In this document: positions 42,304-53,959 of the stretch, one piece after another
Layout of the letters: every line of letters starts with the position of its first letter
How positions within the stretch are numbered: the stretch's first letter is position 1
DNA from: Perognathus longimembris pacificus
Taxonomy: Eukaryota; Chordata; Mammalia; Rodentia; Heteromyidae
DNA length: 64,000 nucleotides
Assembly (NCBI RefSeq): GCF_023159225.1
Contig: NC_063172.1
Coordinates: 65,787,067-65,851,066 of the forward strand
Direction: 5' to 3'
The notes under the pieces: model-generated
Told to the model about the DNA's origin: nothing
The model's input: the letters and a program-made list of their open reading frames with translations, nothing else
Database searches by the model: none
Program-made: the position numbers and the translations under genes

Positions 42304-43716
42304 CTTAAGACATTTTAACAACTGAATGAGTGATATCTAGAATTAAGATTGGTGGGCATCATGCTTCTTTAGATTAGCCACTATTAGAGGAAAATTAAGT
42401 AAATCAGATACAGGCACACTAGTAAATAAAGCCTTAAGCAAATAGTTTTGTGTCTCACTTCAACTGTTTCAGCAGAGTAAAATTCCATGCAATAAGTAAG
42501 AGAAATTTGAACATTTTTATTTCAGAATTTACAATTGTCTAATAAATTGGGCTTCCATCTTGCCATTACAATCCTAGCTTAATTTTCTTTTCTAATCTCT
42601 GCATACCTGCCTGGTGAGTATTTCTCCCTGTAAGTTTCAAAGGGCTTAAAACCAGCATGTCAACGGCCTAATCCATCATTCCTCACCGTGCCCCATGAGT
42701 TGCAAGGATGCCCGCCTTCTCCTCACCAGCTGGACAGGAAGCCACTTCTTTTAGAGCAGCCTTCTGACCGGTTCCCTCGGCCAGCTGGTGAGCAGCGACT
42801 TGCTGTAGTTTGCATCATTTCCCACCATGTAAGTACAGGGTTCCCCTCTGGTGTCACCTCGTATCATTATTGCATTAGCGGCTTGGCTGTTCTGAGGGGA
42901 CTTGTATCCCACCCCCCTCCATCTCTGTCTGCACTAGACTCCCATCTCCCTCTCTCCTGGTCCCTCAGCTTTTCATGAAGGATTCGTGGTCTAGGCATCT
43001 CATCACCCACCCACCATCCTACCCCAGACACCGTAGGTGCTAAGTTAATGTCTTCTCAGTGAACAAGTAGACAGGATGATTTTGTTTCTAGCAAGTGCTC
43101 CCACCCATTTTCTTCAATGCTCTCCCCTACTTGATGATTCCATAACATCAGTAGCAGTTTTGATAATGTGCCAGTTCTCAGAGGAGAGCATGATCCTTAC
43201 AAATTCCACCATGAATGAAATTGAAAGGGCTTTATTTTTTTTATATTCAGTGGTTTTGAAAGAAAACTTGGAAAATTCAAAACTATAGAAACTGAACACT
43301 TCAATGAGCCCTAAACTTCCAGTGAGATTCTTACAGAGCAGTAGAGATGAGCATTTCTGAATCACTAGAGAGCTAAAGACCAAACCCCCTAATTATCTAT
43401 CTTAAAATATTATTTTAGGAAGGGAATGCATGAGCATTGAGAACATAATCACATAATTTACCAATCACTTTGAAATAGCTCGCTATGATTTCAGCTTATT
43501 AGGGGCTGTTATTATTCTATTACTCAGAGGTCATTAGCACATTTTTCCAGCAGTATAGATCGCATCATATCGAGGGACAAGAGGAGAGCATGAAGAACCT
43601 AATTACGATTTCTCTCAAAAAGGGCTGTCATGACCTTCTCCCAGAGAGTGAGCTACAGCTCATGAAGTCTGGAAAGTGTTCCAGCCTTTCTCCACTAAAC
43701 GGACTAGACATACTAA
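42304..43716. other. Unique-looking stretch
   Basis: A consensus-like donor (CATGTAAGTACAGG near 42826) follows an open frame at 42688-42978, but no acceptor or protein family supports an exon. 43420-43600 is a repeat-free AT-rich block of conserved-element texture. Confidence 0.35.
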
Positions 43717-43880
43717 GAGCGAACATTTACTGTGTGGTTATTATCTCAAGACTTTGTCATCGGTCACAAACTTCTGACATAACCTTGAGGTAAACTTACT
43801 TTACAGATGGGGAAACTGAGGTCCCCATGAGAGTGAAGCAACGTGTGCAGAGCTACACGGCTTTGTCACGGGAGCTGGAT
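43717..43880 (-). mobile_element. MIR relic
   Basis: ACATTTACTGTGTGGTTATT, TTACAGATGGGGAAACTGAG and GTGCAGAGCTACACGGC match the antisense MIR core. Confidence 0.8.
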
Positions 43881-44466
43881 GTGGTGAACCACAGTGCACG
43901 GGCCAGGCCCGCTCGGAGCAGCCGCTGCTGTGCACAGCGGCTGGGCTAAGCACACCCCCCTCCCCAGGGCAGCGGGAACAGAGGGCTGGTTCCAGCTGTG
44001 TGATACAGGGCTGGCCTTGGAGCTCTTGGAGAGACGGCTGCAGGGCAGTGTGGTGCACTCGCTGGGGAGGGGCCCGGGCTTTGGTGCCCCTGCCTGCAGT
44101 TCCTCTGCTCAAGTCTGTGTCTACCCCTTCCCTCCACAAGGGCTGATCCCCAGACATCGTCTGCAGGCCGAACCGCCCAGAGGCCCGGCGCCAGGGCACC
44201 AGCCTAGAACTCCCAGCTGCGGCCAGAGGAGCACTGTCAAAAATAGATAAATAGTCTGCCCAGAAACCTTAGCCTATGATATGAGGAAGAGGCAAGTCTC
44301 CTGACCCCACACCCCTCCCTTGAGACTCTACTGTGTCCTCAGATCAAATAACAGAAAAAAATCCATGCCTTATTCTAAAGCTTCATCTTAACGAATCAGC
44401 TCTGCCTTTGCCTATACCAAACATGGTTTAGAAGCACAAGCCATACTGCATCCAAGCTATGACCTG

Positions 44467-44469
<3 letters not shown>
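43881..44469. other. GC-rich unique stretch
   Basis: Both strands are open (132 aa minus, 118 aa plus), as expected of GC-rich DNA; no domain or splice architecture recognised. Confidence 0.35.

Positions 44470-44512
<43 letters not shown>
44470..44512. repeat. (GA)n microsatellite
   Basis: Pure GA run of about 21 units. Confidence 0.95.
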
Positions 44513-44515
<3 letters not shown>

Positions 44516-45306
44516 AGATCTTTGCTAATTTCAATGACAGTATCAGCATCTAAAACATAAGGGGTTTTGGTATTTTGAATACCTTGAAACATACTTATAT
44601 CCTTGAGTCTGTAAACAACCCCCAACTCTGACCTCTGTTCACTGTACACCAGGACTGCTTAAAACGTGGGCTAGATGTAGACAGGCTGAAAAAGTACAAG
44701 GCTTCCTCTCACTCCGAATGTCTGACTGCATACTCGACTAACTTTCAACTTTAATTTTCACGGGAAAATTCTAGCATGCAAACAAAAGAACAGTAGATCT
44801 AGCTCTGCTTTTCTGCAATGTATTAGAGAGACACCTTAGAAATGAAAACTACAGTGATGAGCGGAGCCCAGATATTTCTATAGTTTGCCCAGCTCCTCCA
44901 GTCTTTCCTTCAAACCTAACACCTCATGCTTGCTGGCTGGGTGCTTTATCATTGCACTAGCCCTATTGCTAGCCAGTTTTACTTGTTTTGCTTTGACATT
45001 TAATCTAGCTCATTTTTCTGATCCCATTGATCTCAAAGCTTGAGCCATTCGAGCTTACTCATCTAAGTAGCTAAGGTTACAGTTATGACCCATGAGTTCC
45101 CATTCAGGATGAGAGCACCTAGTTCCTCTACCTAATGCAGTACACCCATAGCTTAGCCAAACATGGCTGGATGGATAAAGAGTGAGTCGAGTCTTTTTGT
45201 GTAGAGATTTCATATAAAAGGAGAGAAAGTTCTTGTCCATAAAAGGGGACAGACCGTATATAGCTACCAAACGAGGGTGATATGGACTTAGGGAATACAG
45301 AAATAG
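44513..45306. other. Unique stretch with a degraded SINE
   Basis: 44900-45090 (ATGCTTGCTGGCTGGGTGCT, then TAGCTAAGGTTACAGTTATG) may be an antisense tRNA-tail plus B1-like arm. The rest is unassigned. Confidence 0.35.
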
Positions 45307-45336
45307 ACAATAGATAGATAGATGGATGGATAGATA
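45307..45336. repeat. Short GATA/GATG repeat
   Basis: About seven GATA/GATG tetranucleotides. Confidence 0.8.
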
Positions 45337-45624
45337 TGTTCTGACACTTTTTAATTATTATAAGTAGAAAAGTTCTATCTGTATACATTTTTACCTTGTA
45401 AAATAACTTTAAAACACAATTCAGTTGTTACATTCAGTATTAACTGATGCTTTTTACCAGTGTATTTCTCAAAATCCAATTATATTTGGATTTTAGTATC
45501 TCATTCAGCTCAGCAACAAAGATAACCACTGTAAGACTTTATTCAGCTTATTTACAATTACCAGTTAGTTAATTCATTTATTCCCCCAGTTGACCTGTTT
45601 ATTTATTTATTTATTTAGATTTTC

Positions 45625-45843
45625 GTGCTGGTCCTGGGGCTTAATCTCAGGGCCTGAATGCTGTCCTTGAGCTGTTTTGCTAAGGGCGACTTGAGCAGCA
45701 GCTCCACTCGTGGCTTTTTTGGTCGTTAACTGGAGATCATTCTCATGGACTTTCCCGCCCAGGCTGGCTTTGAACAGCAATCCTCAGCTATCATCCTCCT
45801 GAGTAGCTAGGATTACAGGCACAAGCCACCAGAACTGTGCCAG
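45625..45843 (-). mobile_element. Composite SINE
   Basis: On the minus strand: TTCTGGTGGCTTGTGCCTGT, AATCCTAGCTACTCAGGAGG, then a right monomer ending GGCCCTGAGATTAAGCCCCA. Tail TTTA-type at 45598-45618. Confidence 0.85.
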
Positions 45844-46162
45844 GAGTTCATGAAATGTTTATTACATGGTAGATCAAGTCAGTAGCTTTTTAAGCGGTGC
45901 TCGAGGTGGCTGAAAGTCAGTGTGGGTTTGGTGTCTGCTTCGCGCTCCTCTATGCTCTGCCCCTTTCTATCTGTTGTTTTCTTATGCTCATCTCACTATC
46001 TCCACCTACTTCAGCCAGAAAGAATTCTATCTTATTTGTTAGGTATCGCAGCAAGATTTCCTCTTGTGAAAAAAATAGGCTTTAGAACCTTAGACTAAGC
46101 AATAAGTATTATTTTAACCATCAGTCTACCTGTTCAATTTGTAAAAATATCTTCTAATTCTT

Positions 46163-46363
46163 TTTTTTTTTGCCAGTCCTGGGACTTGAACTCACAGCCT
46201 GAGCGCTGTCCCTGGCTTCTGTTTGCTCAGGCTAGCACTCTGCCACTTGAGCCACAGAGCCACTTCTGGCCTTTTCTATATAGGTGGTGCTGAGGAATCA
46301 AACCTAGGTTCATGTATAGGAGGGCAAGCACTCTTGCCACTAGGCCATATTCCCAGCCCCCAG
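46163..46363 (-). mobile_element. IDL-Geo SINE with 15-bp TSD
   Basis: On the minus strand: GGGGGCTGGGAATATGGCCT, then the right monomer ending GAGTTCAAGTCCCAGGACTG and poly-A. Perfect TSD TATCTTCTAATTCTT at 46148-46162 and 46364-46378. Confidence 0.95.
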
Positions 46364-46483
46364 TATCTTCTAATTCTTAACCCCAAATAATGAAGATCAT
46401 GTTTTTACAGGCATAAAGGTCTCGTCTTCTTGATTAAAAACAATCATTTTGAACCAACTTGTAATAAACAAATAGAGAACATT

Positions 46484-46684
46484 GGTCTGGGAATGTGGCT
46501 TAGTGGTAGAGAGCTTGCCAAGCACGCATGAAGCCCTGGGTTCGATTCCTCAGTACCACATACACAGAAAAGGCTAGAAGTGGCTTGATGGCTCAGGTGG
46601 CAGAGTGCTAGCCTTGAGCAAAAGAAGCTCAGGGACAGTGCCCAGGCCCTGAGTTCAAGCCCCAGGACTGGCAAAAAAAAAAAA
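46484..46684 (+). mobile_element. IDL-Geo SINE with 14-bp TSD
   Basis: GGTCTGGGAATGTGGCTTAG, GGTTCGATTCCTCAGTACC, the right monomer and poly-A. Perfect TSD AAATAGAGAACATT at 46470-46483 and 46685-46698. Opposite in strand to its neighbour 120 bp away. Confidence 0.95.
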
Positions 46685-46698
46685 AAATAGAGAACATT

Positions 46699-47280
46699 CA
46701 CTGTGAAAAAATGTACATATGTGAAAACAGAACTCGGCATCTTGAAGAGAGACGTGGAAGAGAACGCCGGAGGGGATGGCACGGACCACGCGCACTATCT
46801 TCACAACCCTCCTGGTTAAGCTGACACCACTTTGCATAGCTAGGTAAAGAGTTTCTTAAGTGTATGTTTAAAAAATGCTTCAATATCAGGACAAATTTCC
46901 TGTTAACACCTAAAAGAATTGGAAAAGCTAAACATCCACTCCTGCCTAAAAGAGATTCTCAAATAACAAGTATACACACATGCATGTACATATGCACATA
47001 TATGCATATTACTTCACATTAAAGGTCAGCATGATACTGACTGTCATTTTATGGCACTCAAATGACTGATCTGTGTTCCATCAAGACTTTAGCTCTGGCA
47101 TCTTATTTACAACATGTAGATTTACTTGTGCCTCAATAAAATTCATGATTTGAAGTCTTAACCCTAAATATAACTATATTTAAAGATGGAGACTTCAAGG
47201 AGAAAGCTGAGGCTAACTGAGATCATTCAATCAGAGTGCCATCCTTAGAAGAAGAGGAAGAATTACAACAAAAGATTGCA
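46699..47280. other. Unique-looking stretch
   Basis: No gene; a short CATATG-rich run near 46970-47005. Confidence 0.35.
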
Positions 47281-47452
47281 AGACCAAAAGAGGAGGAGGG
47301 GGAGGGGGAGGGGAGGGGGAGAGGGAGAGGGAGAGGGGAGAGGGAGAAGGAAAACAAGGAGAAGGAGAAGGAGGAGGAGGAGGAGGAGGAGGAGGAGGAG
47401 GAGGAGGAGGAGGAGGAGGAGGAGGAGGAGGAGGAGGAGGAGAAACGGGTGA
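47281..47452. repeat. (GGA)n polypurine microsatellite
   Basis: GAGGGG and GAGAAGG variants pass into about 27 pure GGA units. Poly-Glu (+) and poly-Ser or poly-Leu (-) frames here are artefacts. Confidence 0.95.
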
Positions 47453-48169
47453 ACAAGCACTAAGAAAATCCCATGGAAGGATATAGCAAGTAGTCTACCT
47501 GTGGGAAGACAGATACCTAGCCACAAACAACCTCCTGGCACCTTGAGGTTACGTTTTACCATGAAGAACCGTTAGAAAACAAATTTCTGGGTGTTTGTTT
47601 TAAGTTCATGGTGTCAATGATATGAGATCATGTGGAAATATGGAGCAAGGCTTGACTTTGCTTCATTATTCCAATTATTTTGTAAAGCACCCATTAGGAC
47701 AGGAAATTCAATGCATATAATAAAGGTAGACATAAACTTTATTTTTAGAAAGTCTACTACCAGATAACCACAAAACTGCATCCTCCCTAGTAAAACTGCT
47801 TTCCTGGCTTTCTTGTGCAAAGCGCAATAGCTCTTGAACAATTCCATTCTATGGGCATCACCAGGCACGTCCCTGCAGATGCATGGAGAAGGCACACGTC
47901 CCCTTCAGAGAGCCCTTGTTCTCTTCCTTTACAAAGAGCGTGATAGTTTCAACCCTGCACATTTCCTCTTTAACAAACAGCAACTTGCACATAAGCTGAA
48001 AAATATTAAATGCGCTTCCTTTAGTCATGCAGTAATTTAGTTGCCATGGTAATCTTGGGTAAACTTGAAAAATACTCTGGGTGGGTCATTTCTAATGCTT
48101 GCTTCTCAAATTCTAAAACTTTAAAAGGTCTTGGAGGACAAAAGAACTGAAAATGCTTTCCTCTTCAAT

Positions 48170-48530
48170 GCCTAGCTAAGCGCAGTCTCAGTGAATGCAG
48201 CTCGGCTTCTGACAAGATGACACCCATTACACTGCTCACAATGATCGCTTCATCATCTCCGACCGAAAGATCGTTCTCACAGACTAGCCATATCTTCCCA
48301 ACTCAGTAAAAGCAACTAACTTGGGTCTCTGTGGCAGTAAGGGAAATTAATGCATAAGTACTTTCCCATAATTGACCCCAAAGCTTTTCACAATGAACAT
48401 TGTCATTTTGACTGGCCATCCATAATCGCATGACAAAGTGCATTCTCAGGCAGTTTAACAAAGGAATGGCTGACAGCTCAGGATTTGAACACATTCAGGC
48501 TGCTACGCAAGGAAGCCACTGTCCAACAGG
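48170..48530. promoter_or_regulatory. Candidate conserved element with inverted SOX-like pair
   Basis: ACAATG (48390-48395) and CATTGT (48398-48403) form an inverted SOX-core pair two bases apart. The homeodomain/POU-like ATTAATGCAT lies at 48346-48355. Function is inference. Confidence 0.25.
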
Positions 48531-48599
48531 AGGCTCGGGTGAGTCATGGCTCTAAGTTTGTTCATCAACCATGTCAGCTCTCAAAAGGTTTCAAAAAAA

Positions 48600-48860
48600 C
48601 ACTATCAGGAAGAGTTTTTTGGCTAATAGCTACATTTGACAACTGACCTTTAATCTTTATTTCACATTACCATCCTATCATTAGCCACAGATAATACATG
48701 AGCATTTTTCAAATAGGACTTCATGGACCAAAGATAAAGACTTCTCATCTGAAGAAAGATTATTATTAGCTTTACCAGACACGGACTATATCTTTGACTT
48801 TTAAAAAAGAATTTAATTAATTTAAATCAATGGTCCCACTGGAGTTGAATAAGCAGTCAC
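48600..48860. promoter_or_regulatory. Candidate conserved noncoding block
   Basis: Repeat-free, AT-rich: CATCCTATCATTAGCCACAG, GATTATTATTAGC and AAGAATTTAATTAATTTAAA. Texture only. Confidence 0.2.
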
Positions 48861-48944
48861 ACGTGACTTGTTTCCCTCACTTCTAAGGGCCTCTCAGCCA
48901 CACCAGAAGAGGATAACATGAACTAAAGCAGTGCAGGATGTGTG

Positions 48945-49055
48945 CTAGAAAAATCATTGACCTGGAAGACAGGACACTCACTGCCTTGGCCTTCAGAAAG
49001 CCACTTCATTTCCCTTAGTAAGTTCCTCTCCTTTAATAAATGAGAAATGAACTAA
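48945..49055 (+). mobile_element. MIR relic
   Basis: CATTGACCTGGAAGACAGGA, AGAAAGCCACTTCATTTCCC and TTTAATAAATGAGAAATG follow the MIR sense order. Confidence 0.5.
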
Positions 49056-49109
49056 AGGGTAGAGGTGTGTGACTCCAGTTAGTGTATCTGAAACAGAGAG
49101 AGAGAGGAA

Positions 49110-50190
49110 ATACAAGGAAAATGAAGTTAGCTAAGTAGGAGCCAGATCACACCTTATGGGTCACTCAGAGATTCTGATATTTACCCTAAGAGAAATAGGA
49201 TTTAATCTACCAAAAGAAAGGACTACTATGATCAGAGATACATTTTTGGAAAGCTCACTGCATGGACAGAAGTTTGGATTGAAGATTGGGGCGAAGACAT
49301 GGAGATTACTCAGTAGACCACTGAAGTAGCCCAGGTGGCAGATGGTAAGTGATGAAAATGAAGATGACAATAAGAGGATAAATTAAGAACTACTTAAATA
49401 ATTTTCAGCCCACTTATGCCTTGTTAACAAAATAATTGTGGCTGGATAATCTGTAATGAATAGCAATTTATTCCTCACCGTTATGAAGGCTAGGTATACA
49501 AGATGAATAAATCAGCCAGTTTGATATCTGGAAATGGTGTGGTCTCCACTTCCGGGATAGTATCCTATTGCTATATCCTTCCAAGGGAAAGTTCATTGTG
49601 TCCTCAAATTGTGGGAAAGGGGGAAAAACAAGAGTGAAATCTTCATCTGTAATGCCCTTTCATAAGGGCATTTAATTCCATTCATGAGGGAAAAGATCTC
49701 ATGACTCAGACACTTCCTAGAGTCATACTTCTTAGCTTTGTTGTATTGAAGATTAAGTTTCAAACTGAATTTTAGCTATCATTCATATTATCACCGGTGA
49801 TAAAAAAAAAAACAATAGGAGCACCTTAGTGTGATGAGGAAAAGGGAGAATGAGTAGTCAAGAATAGCTTCCAAGTTGATGGCCCATGTAAGTGACTGGC
49901 TGGTGACACCACTGGCTGAAATAGAAAACACTGGAATAGAGTCAGTGTAGGAGAGGTGTAGAAGAAAGCTCAGTCCAATTTTAGAAAAATTAAGCTAGGC
50001 ATGTTCTATAATACTTCAATGGATATTCAGGAGGTAAAGAATAAGAAGGGATCTGAGTTGGGGTTATCACTTCATAATCATTGGTATGTGGAAGACAACT
50101 AAAGCCAGGGGTAATGCAGTGAGTATACAATTGGGGAAAAAAAAGAGATTCTACATCTGGGAGCTCCAACATTTAACCAGTAAGTACAAA
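49110..50190 (+). mobile_element. L2-type relic interrupted by an LTR
   Basis: GAGCCAGATCACACCTTATG, ACTACTATGATCAGAGATAC, CACTGAAGTAGCCCAGGTGG and, after the interruption, GTCAAGAATAGCTTCCAAGT match a remembered old LINE pattern ('GTAGTCCAGGCGAGAG... GATGACTCCTAGG'). The same family appears at 57840-58870. Confidence 0.45.
49430..49785 (-). mobile_element. MaLR-type LTR relic inside L2
   Basis: AGCAATTTATTCCTCACCGT, CTTTCATAAGGGCATTTAAT, CCATTCATGAGGGAAAAGAT and AAGTTTCAAACTGAATTT fit remembered antisense MaLR LTR text. Confidence 0.45.
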
Positions 50191-50409
50191 AGTGTAGAAC
50201 TGAGAAGGAAAAAAGGCACATTAAGTGCAAGGAAAATCAGGATGTAATATGACAGAAACTAAGGTAAATATTCCCTTGGATGGAGAGTTTAACATCGTTC
50301 AGCAACTGAAGGGTATTGGGGATCTTAAACTATTCAGCACAGTGATGAGCTCAGAAGCAAGATTAGAATGGGCTATTATCGTAAAGCTTCCAAACACTAA
50401 CACTGGACT
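50191..50409. other. Unique-looking stretch
   Basis: Short open frame 50225-50419 (64 aa) without features. Confidence 0.3.
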
Positions 50410-50485
50410 AGAGGCATGAGTTCATGGAAGAGTGCCTACCCATTAAGCAGGAGGCCCTAAATTCAAATCACAGTACAGCCAAAAT
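50410..50485 (+). mobile_element. tRNA-like SINE monomer
   Basis: GGCATGAGTTCATGGAAGAG, then CTAAATTCAAATCACAGTAC and an A-rich tail. Old ID-like unit. Confidence 0.5.
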
Positions 50486-50568
50486 AAATAACTAAAACCA
50501 ACCAATTTTCACCTATCAATTCATCCTAAAAGAATCTTAGATAAAGGGAATCCTAAGAGCTCTGGGGG

Positions 50569-50880
50569 TCCAGGCATGGTGAGACACATTTAAGATCCCA
50601 GTTACATGGTTGGCGGATCATGGTTCAAAGCAGCCTGAGCAAAGACGGTTAAGACTAAAAACAAAAGTAGGTGCAGTGACGCACACTTGTAATCACAGCT
50701 CTGCAGAAGGCAAAGTAAGGATGACTCATAGCCCAAAGCCAACCCAAGCAACATCAAGACCCTATCTGAAAGAGGATCTACAGCAAAAAGGGCTAAGGGC
50801 ATGCATGGCTCAAGTGGCAGAACACTTGGAGGTTGGGAGTTCAAACTCCACGACTCCCCTAGGAAAAACAAGGAACGCTC
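50569..50880 (+). mobile_element. Two-arm 7SL SINE plus tRNA-like tail
   Basis: First arm GTCCAGGCATGGTGAGACAC, second arm AGGTGCAGTGACGCACACTT, then GCATGGCTCAAGTGGCAGAA and GGGAGTTCAAACTCCACGAC. Related to the multi-monomer copies at 19340 and 36675. Confidence 0.6.
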
Positions 50881-50989
50881 AAATGAGTTGTGTCTTTTAA
50901 AACACAAATAAATAATGAGATGAAAATTTGAATCTGAAAATTAGATTATGTGAAAGACCCTAACAACTTGGTTAATTGAATTTTTTAAA

Positions 50990-51095
50990 AGCTAAGTGGC
51001 TATGGCTCAAGTAGTAGTGTGCTACCCTTGAGATTAAGAGCTCAGGGACAGCACCTAGGCCCTGAGTTCAAGCCCCACCACTGACAAAAATAAAA
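50990..51095 (+). mobile_element. SINE right-monomer copy
   Basis: GTGGCTATGGCTCAAGTAGT, CCTGAGTTCAAGCCCCACCA, then A-rich. Confidence 0.75.
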
Positions 51096-51114
51096 AATAA
51101 AAAAGCTACTGAGG

Positions 51115-51210
51115 ATTGAACTGGGTTGGATAGCTAAGGTAGGAGGAGTACAAATTCAAGGCCATGCTGGACTACATAGCAAGACCTTGTATCAAAAAGA
51201 AACAAATTTA
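51115..51210 (+). mobile_element. B1-like fragment
   Basis: AAATTCAAGGCCATGCTGGA and CTACATAGCAAGACCTTGTA match the 3' half of a B1 element. Confidence 0.6.
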
Positions 51211-53044
51211 AAAAGATACAGTGGATTTCTACACTTCTAGGGGAAGTAGCCCTCAGAAGTGTAGGACACATTACAATATCCTATTCCCAGGATCTGGCCA
51301 AAAAAAAAACCCACTGACTACAGGAAACTGCCTTATTGCCAATACTCCGGGTACTTGGTGGCCACCATAAACATACATAGAATATATTCAATATCCAAAA
51401 GACGGTGTCAGGTATTAGAGCGCAAAGGTCTTTTAATCATTTCAAACCAACGGAAGGAGCTGGGGGACCTTGCTTAGATAGGACAGCACATTTATTTTAC
51501 TCTCTCCCAGTTGGGAACATAGTGGAGTCGCTTTGAAGCTTGACTCGGGCATCTCCTGGAACAGGACAAAATGATCCTGGAACTTGTGGTTCCAAGTTGG
51601 GGAAGAGGCCTCCATGAAAAACATCCAGATCTGAGCAGAACGTAGAGGAGAGCCAATCCATGCACACCAAAGCATAGCATGACCTGAAAGGAGGCAACGA
51701 CTCAACAGAGTCCACAAAAAGGGAGATAGCCCAACAACAAACTCCCCAAGGCCTGTCCCCACCCTGAATGAACAGGGCGGCTACAGGAGCAGAGCCACCA
51801 ATGGCGGGTTATACACCTCTGCCTGGCTGTCTGTGTCCCAGTGAGCCTCTTACCCTCCTGTCTCGATAAATGCTTTTAGGAATTCAGCCACCCACAACTC
51901 CAAAAACATCTTCCTTGACACAAGTCTCCTTCCTTTTACTTATTCATCACCCTCCAACTCTGTACCAAGCTGGAGCCACCTTGCAAATATCCAATGAACC
52001 CGCTGATTAAAGGAGTCACCAGAGCAGCATTTCACTTGTTAAATGTTTGAGGCTGCATTTTGGAAGGAAGCTCTGATGTTCATGAATCTCCTTCCCACCC
52101 ACAACATGGGGCTCCCCCCCCCCCGCCCCCCGCGCCACTGCGGCAGTAAAAGTATTCCGTGTGCCTGACAGGGCAGCTGCACAGTGGTCTGGTGGTATTG
52201 AACCCCCACTCCAGCCCTCCCCATGCTCCTGTACCTGCCGCAGCCGCCTTGTTACCATCACCCGCAGGAGATCCAACCCAGAACCCCACTACCTCCCCAC
52301 TCTCCAACCCGCCCACCCACCCACCCACCCTTGTCGAGCCAGCCTTCAAATGGAGATAACTGGCACTTCATGGGTAGAATGTGCTCAGCACAGAACTCTC
52401 CCAAAGTGACTGCTGTCTCGTTTCCCATTCTCCCGGCCTGGGCCCTTCTGCTTAGGTTTATTTGCCATGAGGAATCCTTTTAGGTCCTGCAGCAAATCTC
52501 AGCTTCCGACGTCCTCTCCCTAAAAAGGAGGACAATTCTCTGTACACCTGTTAGAACATCCTCTTGTTTCGTCTTCAGAACTGGGAATGCTGAGTTTCAT
52601 TTTCCCTTTCAAGATTTCCTGTCAGTGTGAGCTCCATCGGGTGCCCCCACCCCCCCCCCAGCCTTGGAGTCCTGTCCAAGAGGAGGTCCGCTCTCTCCCC
52701 GTGGGAGGTCTCCATGAGCAAATGCAACCATATACTGAGAGCGCTTTGGAGACCAGGAAGCAACCCCTAGACTTCCTGTCCCCGTTTCTGGGCAGCCCCC
52801 CTGCCTACCCTAGACAGTCTTGCCTGTTCACTACGGTTTCATTCCACCCTCAAGTGCAGCTCTAAATCACCCCCATCTTCCAATAAACGCGCCGTCCTGT
52901 CAAATGCTGGCTCCTCCTGGAGGCTCACCCTGGGCCTCACTCCTAGGTAGTAACACCACGTCCTCCCCCTAGAAAGGGCGCTTTCTCACGCCAAGCTTTA
53001 ATGTCCGATGGAGTGCTCCTCCATCCTCCTCTGCAACCTTTCAA
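51211..53044. other. Unique stretch, purine/pyrimidine-skewed in places
   Basis: C11 at 52114-52124, (CCCA)n at 52308-52330 and C10 at 52650-52659. Overlapping frames at 51442-51762 (-) and 52016-52483 (both strands) show no domain. 51425-51880 could be an unrecognised LTR, but I cannot support it. Confidence 0.35.
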
Positions 53045-53194
53045 TTAGGAAGACCAGATGTTTCTCCTGCGGGAAGCAGAGCGAGCGGGGCAGGCTGGCG
53101 GTCCAGGCAGGCTCCTGGGCCGCGCGGGCATGGAGCAGGACGCTGCCGCCGGCGAGGACCTGGCCAGCGTGCCAGCTGCCTGGGCGCGTGGATC
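53045..53194. promoter_or_regulatory. Small CpG-dense patch
   Basis: GCGGGAAGCAGAGCGAGCGG, GGGCCGCGCGGGCATGGAGC and GACGCTGCCGCCGGCGAGGA contain many CpGs in 150 bases, unlike the surroundings. Too short for a standard CpG island; could be a small CpG-rich enhancer or promoter remnant. Confidence 0.3.
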
Positions 53195-53350
53195 CCTGTA
53201 TTGACAGGCATTATGCAAATGTGGCATTTGTTTTAATGAGCACGTCAGGTATGTTTTGCTGTAATGTATACGTGATTGACGGCGATATTAAAGTAACAAC
53301 GAGATGACAACGGCACAGGAATATCTGGAGCTGTAAAAATAAAGATGTGG
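53195..53350. promoter_or_regulatory. Candidate enhancer with octamer and TALE-like sites
   Basis: TGACAG at 53202-53207, a perfect POU octamer ATGCAAAT at 53213-53220, and a PBX/HOX-like TGATTGAC at 53273-53280, in repeat-free AT-rich text next to the CpG-dense patch. Regulatory role is inference. Confidence 0.35.
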
Positions 53351-53959
53351 CACATTTCTCTCTTCTAACAGTGGCCCCACCCATACTGTGCCATAGGGGC
53401 CCACATGTTCTATAAACAGAGTCTCATCAAGTAGAGAATTCACATGTTTGGAATTCACATCGTGTCATCATTTCTGCCAAACTCCTCTAAAGGGAGGTGC
53501 GAAAGTGACCTGGCTAGCTGTTCGCGTTCCTCTCCCTGGGATGAGTAACTGAGAAGGGTCAGTGTGCCCGGTGTTTCAGAGGTTTCGGCCCTCAGCCGCT
53601 GGCTGCAGTGCTTTCGGGCCAGTGACAAGGCAGAAGCATCCTGGGGTTAGGGCCTGGTGGGAGCAACTTCCTCACGGCAGGGCAGTCTCACCGCAGACAG
53701 ACACAGGAAGGAGTCGGGGTGGCCCGTCCAGCTCTGAATCCATCGGTGGATTAACCCATCGGTGACGGCGCAGCCTCATGATCCAGTAGCATCCCCAGCT
53801 AGGAGCAAGCTGCAACACATGAGCCTCGGAACCACCTCAGACCTCAACCAGAGCACCAGTCGTCTGTCTGATCTTAGAGAAGCAATACAGACGTGAGGAC
53901 TTGCTTTGGGAAGTTCTAGGGTTGTGCAAAGGCTATGCTATATTCACAAGATGAAGACT
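53351..53959. other. Unique-looking stretch
   Basis: No named repeat or exon. Confidence 0.35.

Larger units (their letters stand above)
47453..48944. other. Repeat-poor unique stretch
   Basis: About 1.5 kb without a named repeat. Two blocks within it resemble conserved noncoding sequence and are listed separately. No coding frame of note. Confidence 0.4.

Noticed and set aside
42688..42978. Possible exon followed by a GTAAGTA donor
   Set aside because: A single good donor is common by chance; no acceptor, no family match, and the frame reads through the donor.
43801..44250. Overlapping 132-aa and 118-aa frames
   Set aside because: GC-rich DNA with few stops; the left end is a MIR relic and no family is recognisable on either strand.
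51425..51880. Possible LTR or gene exon
   Set aside because: Some LTR-like flavour (a GTCTCGATAAATGC end) but no recognisable family, TSD or repeat partner in the window.
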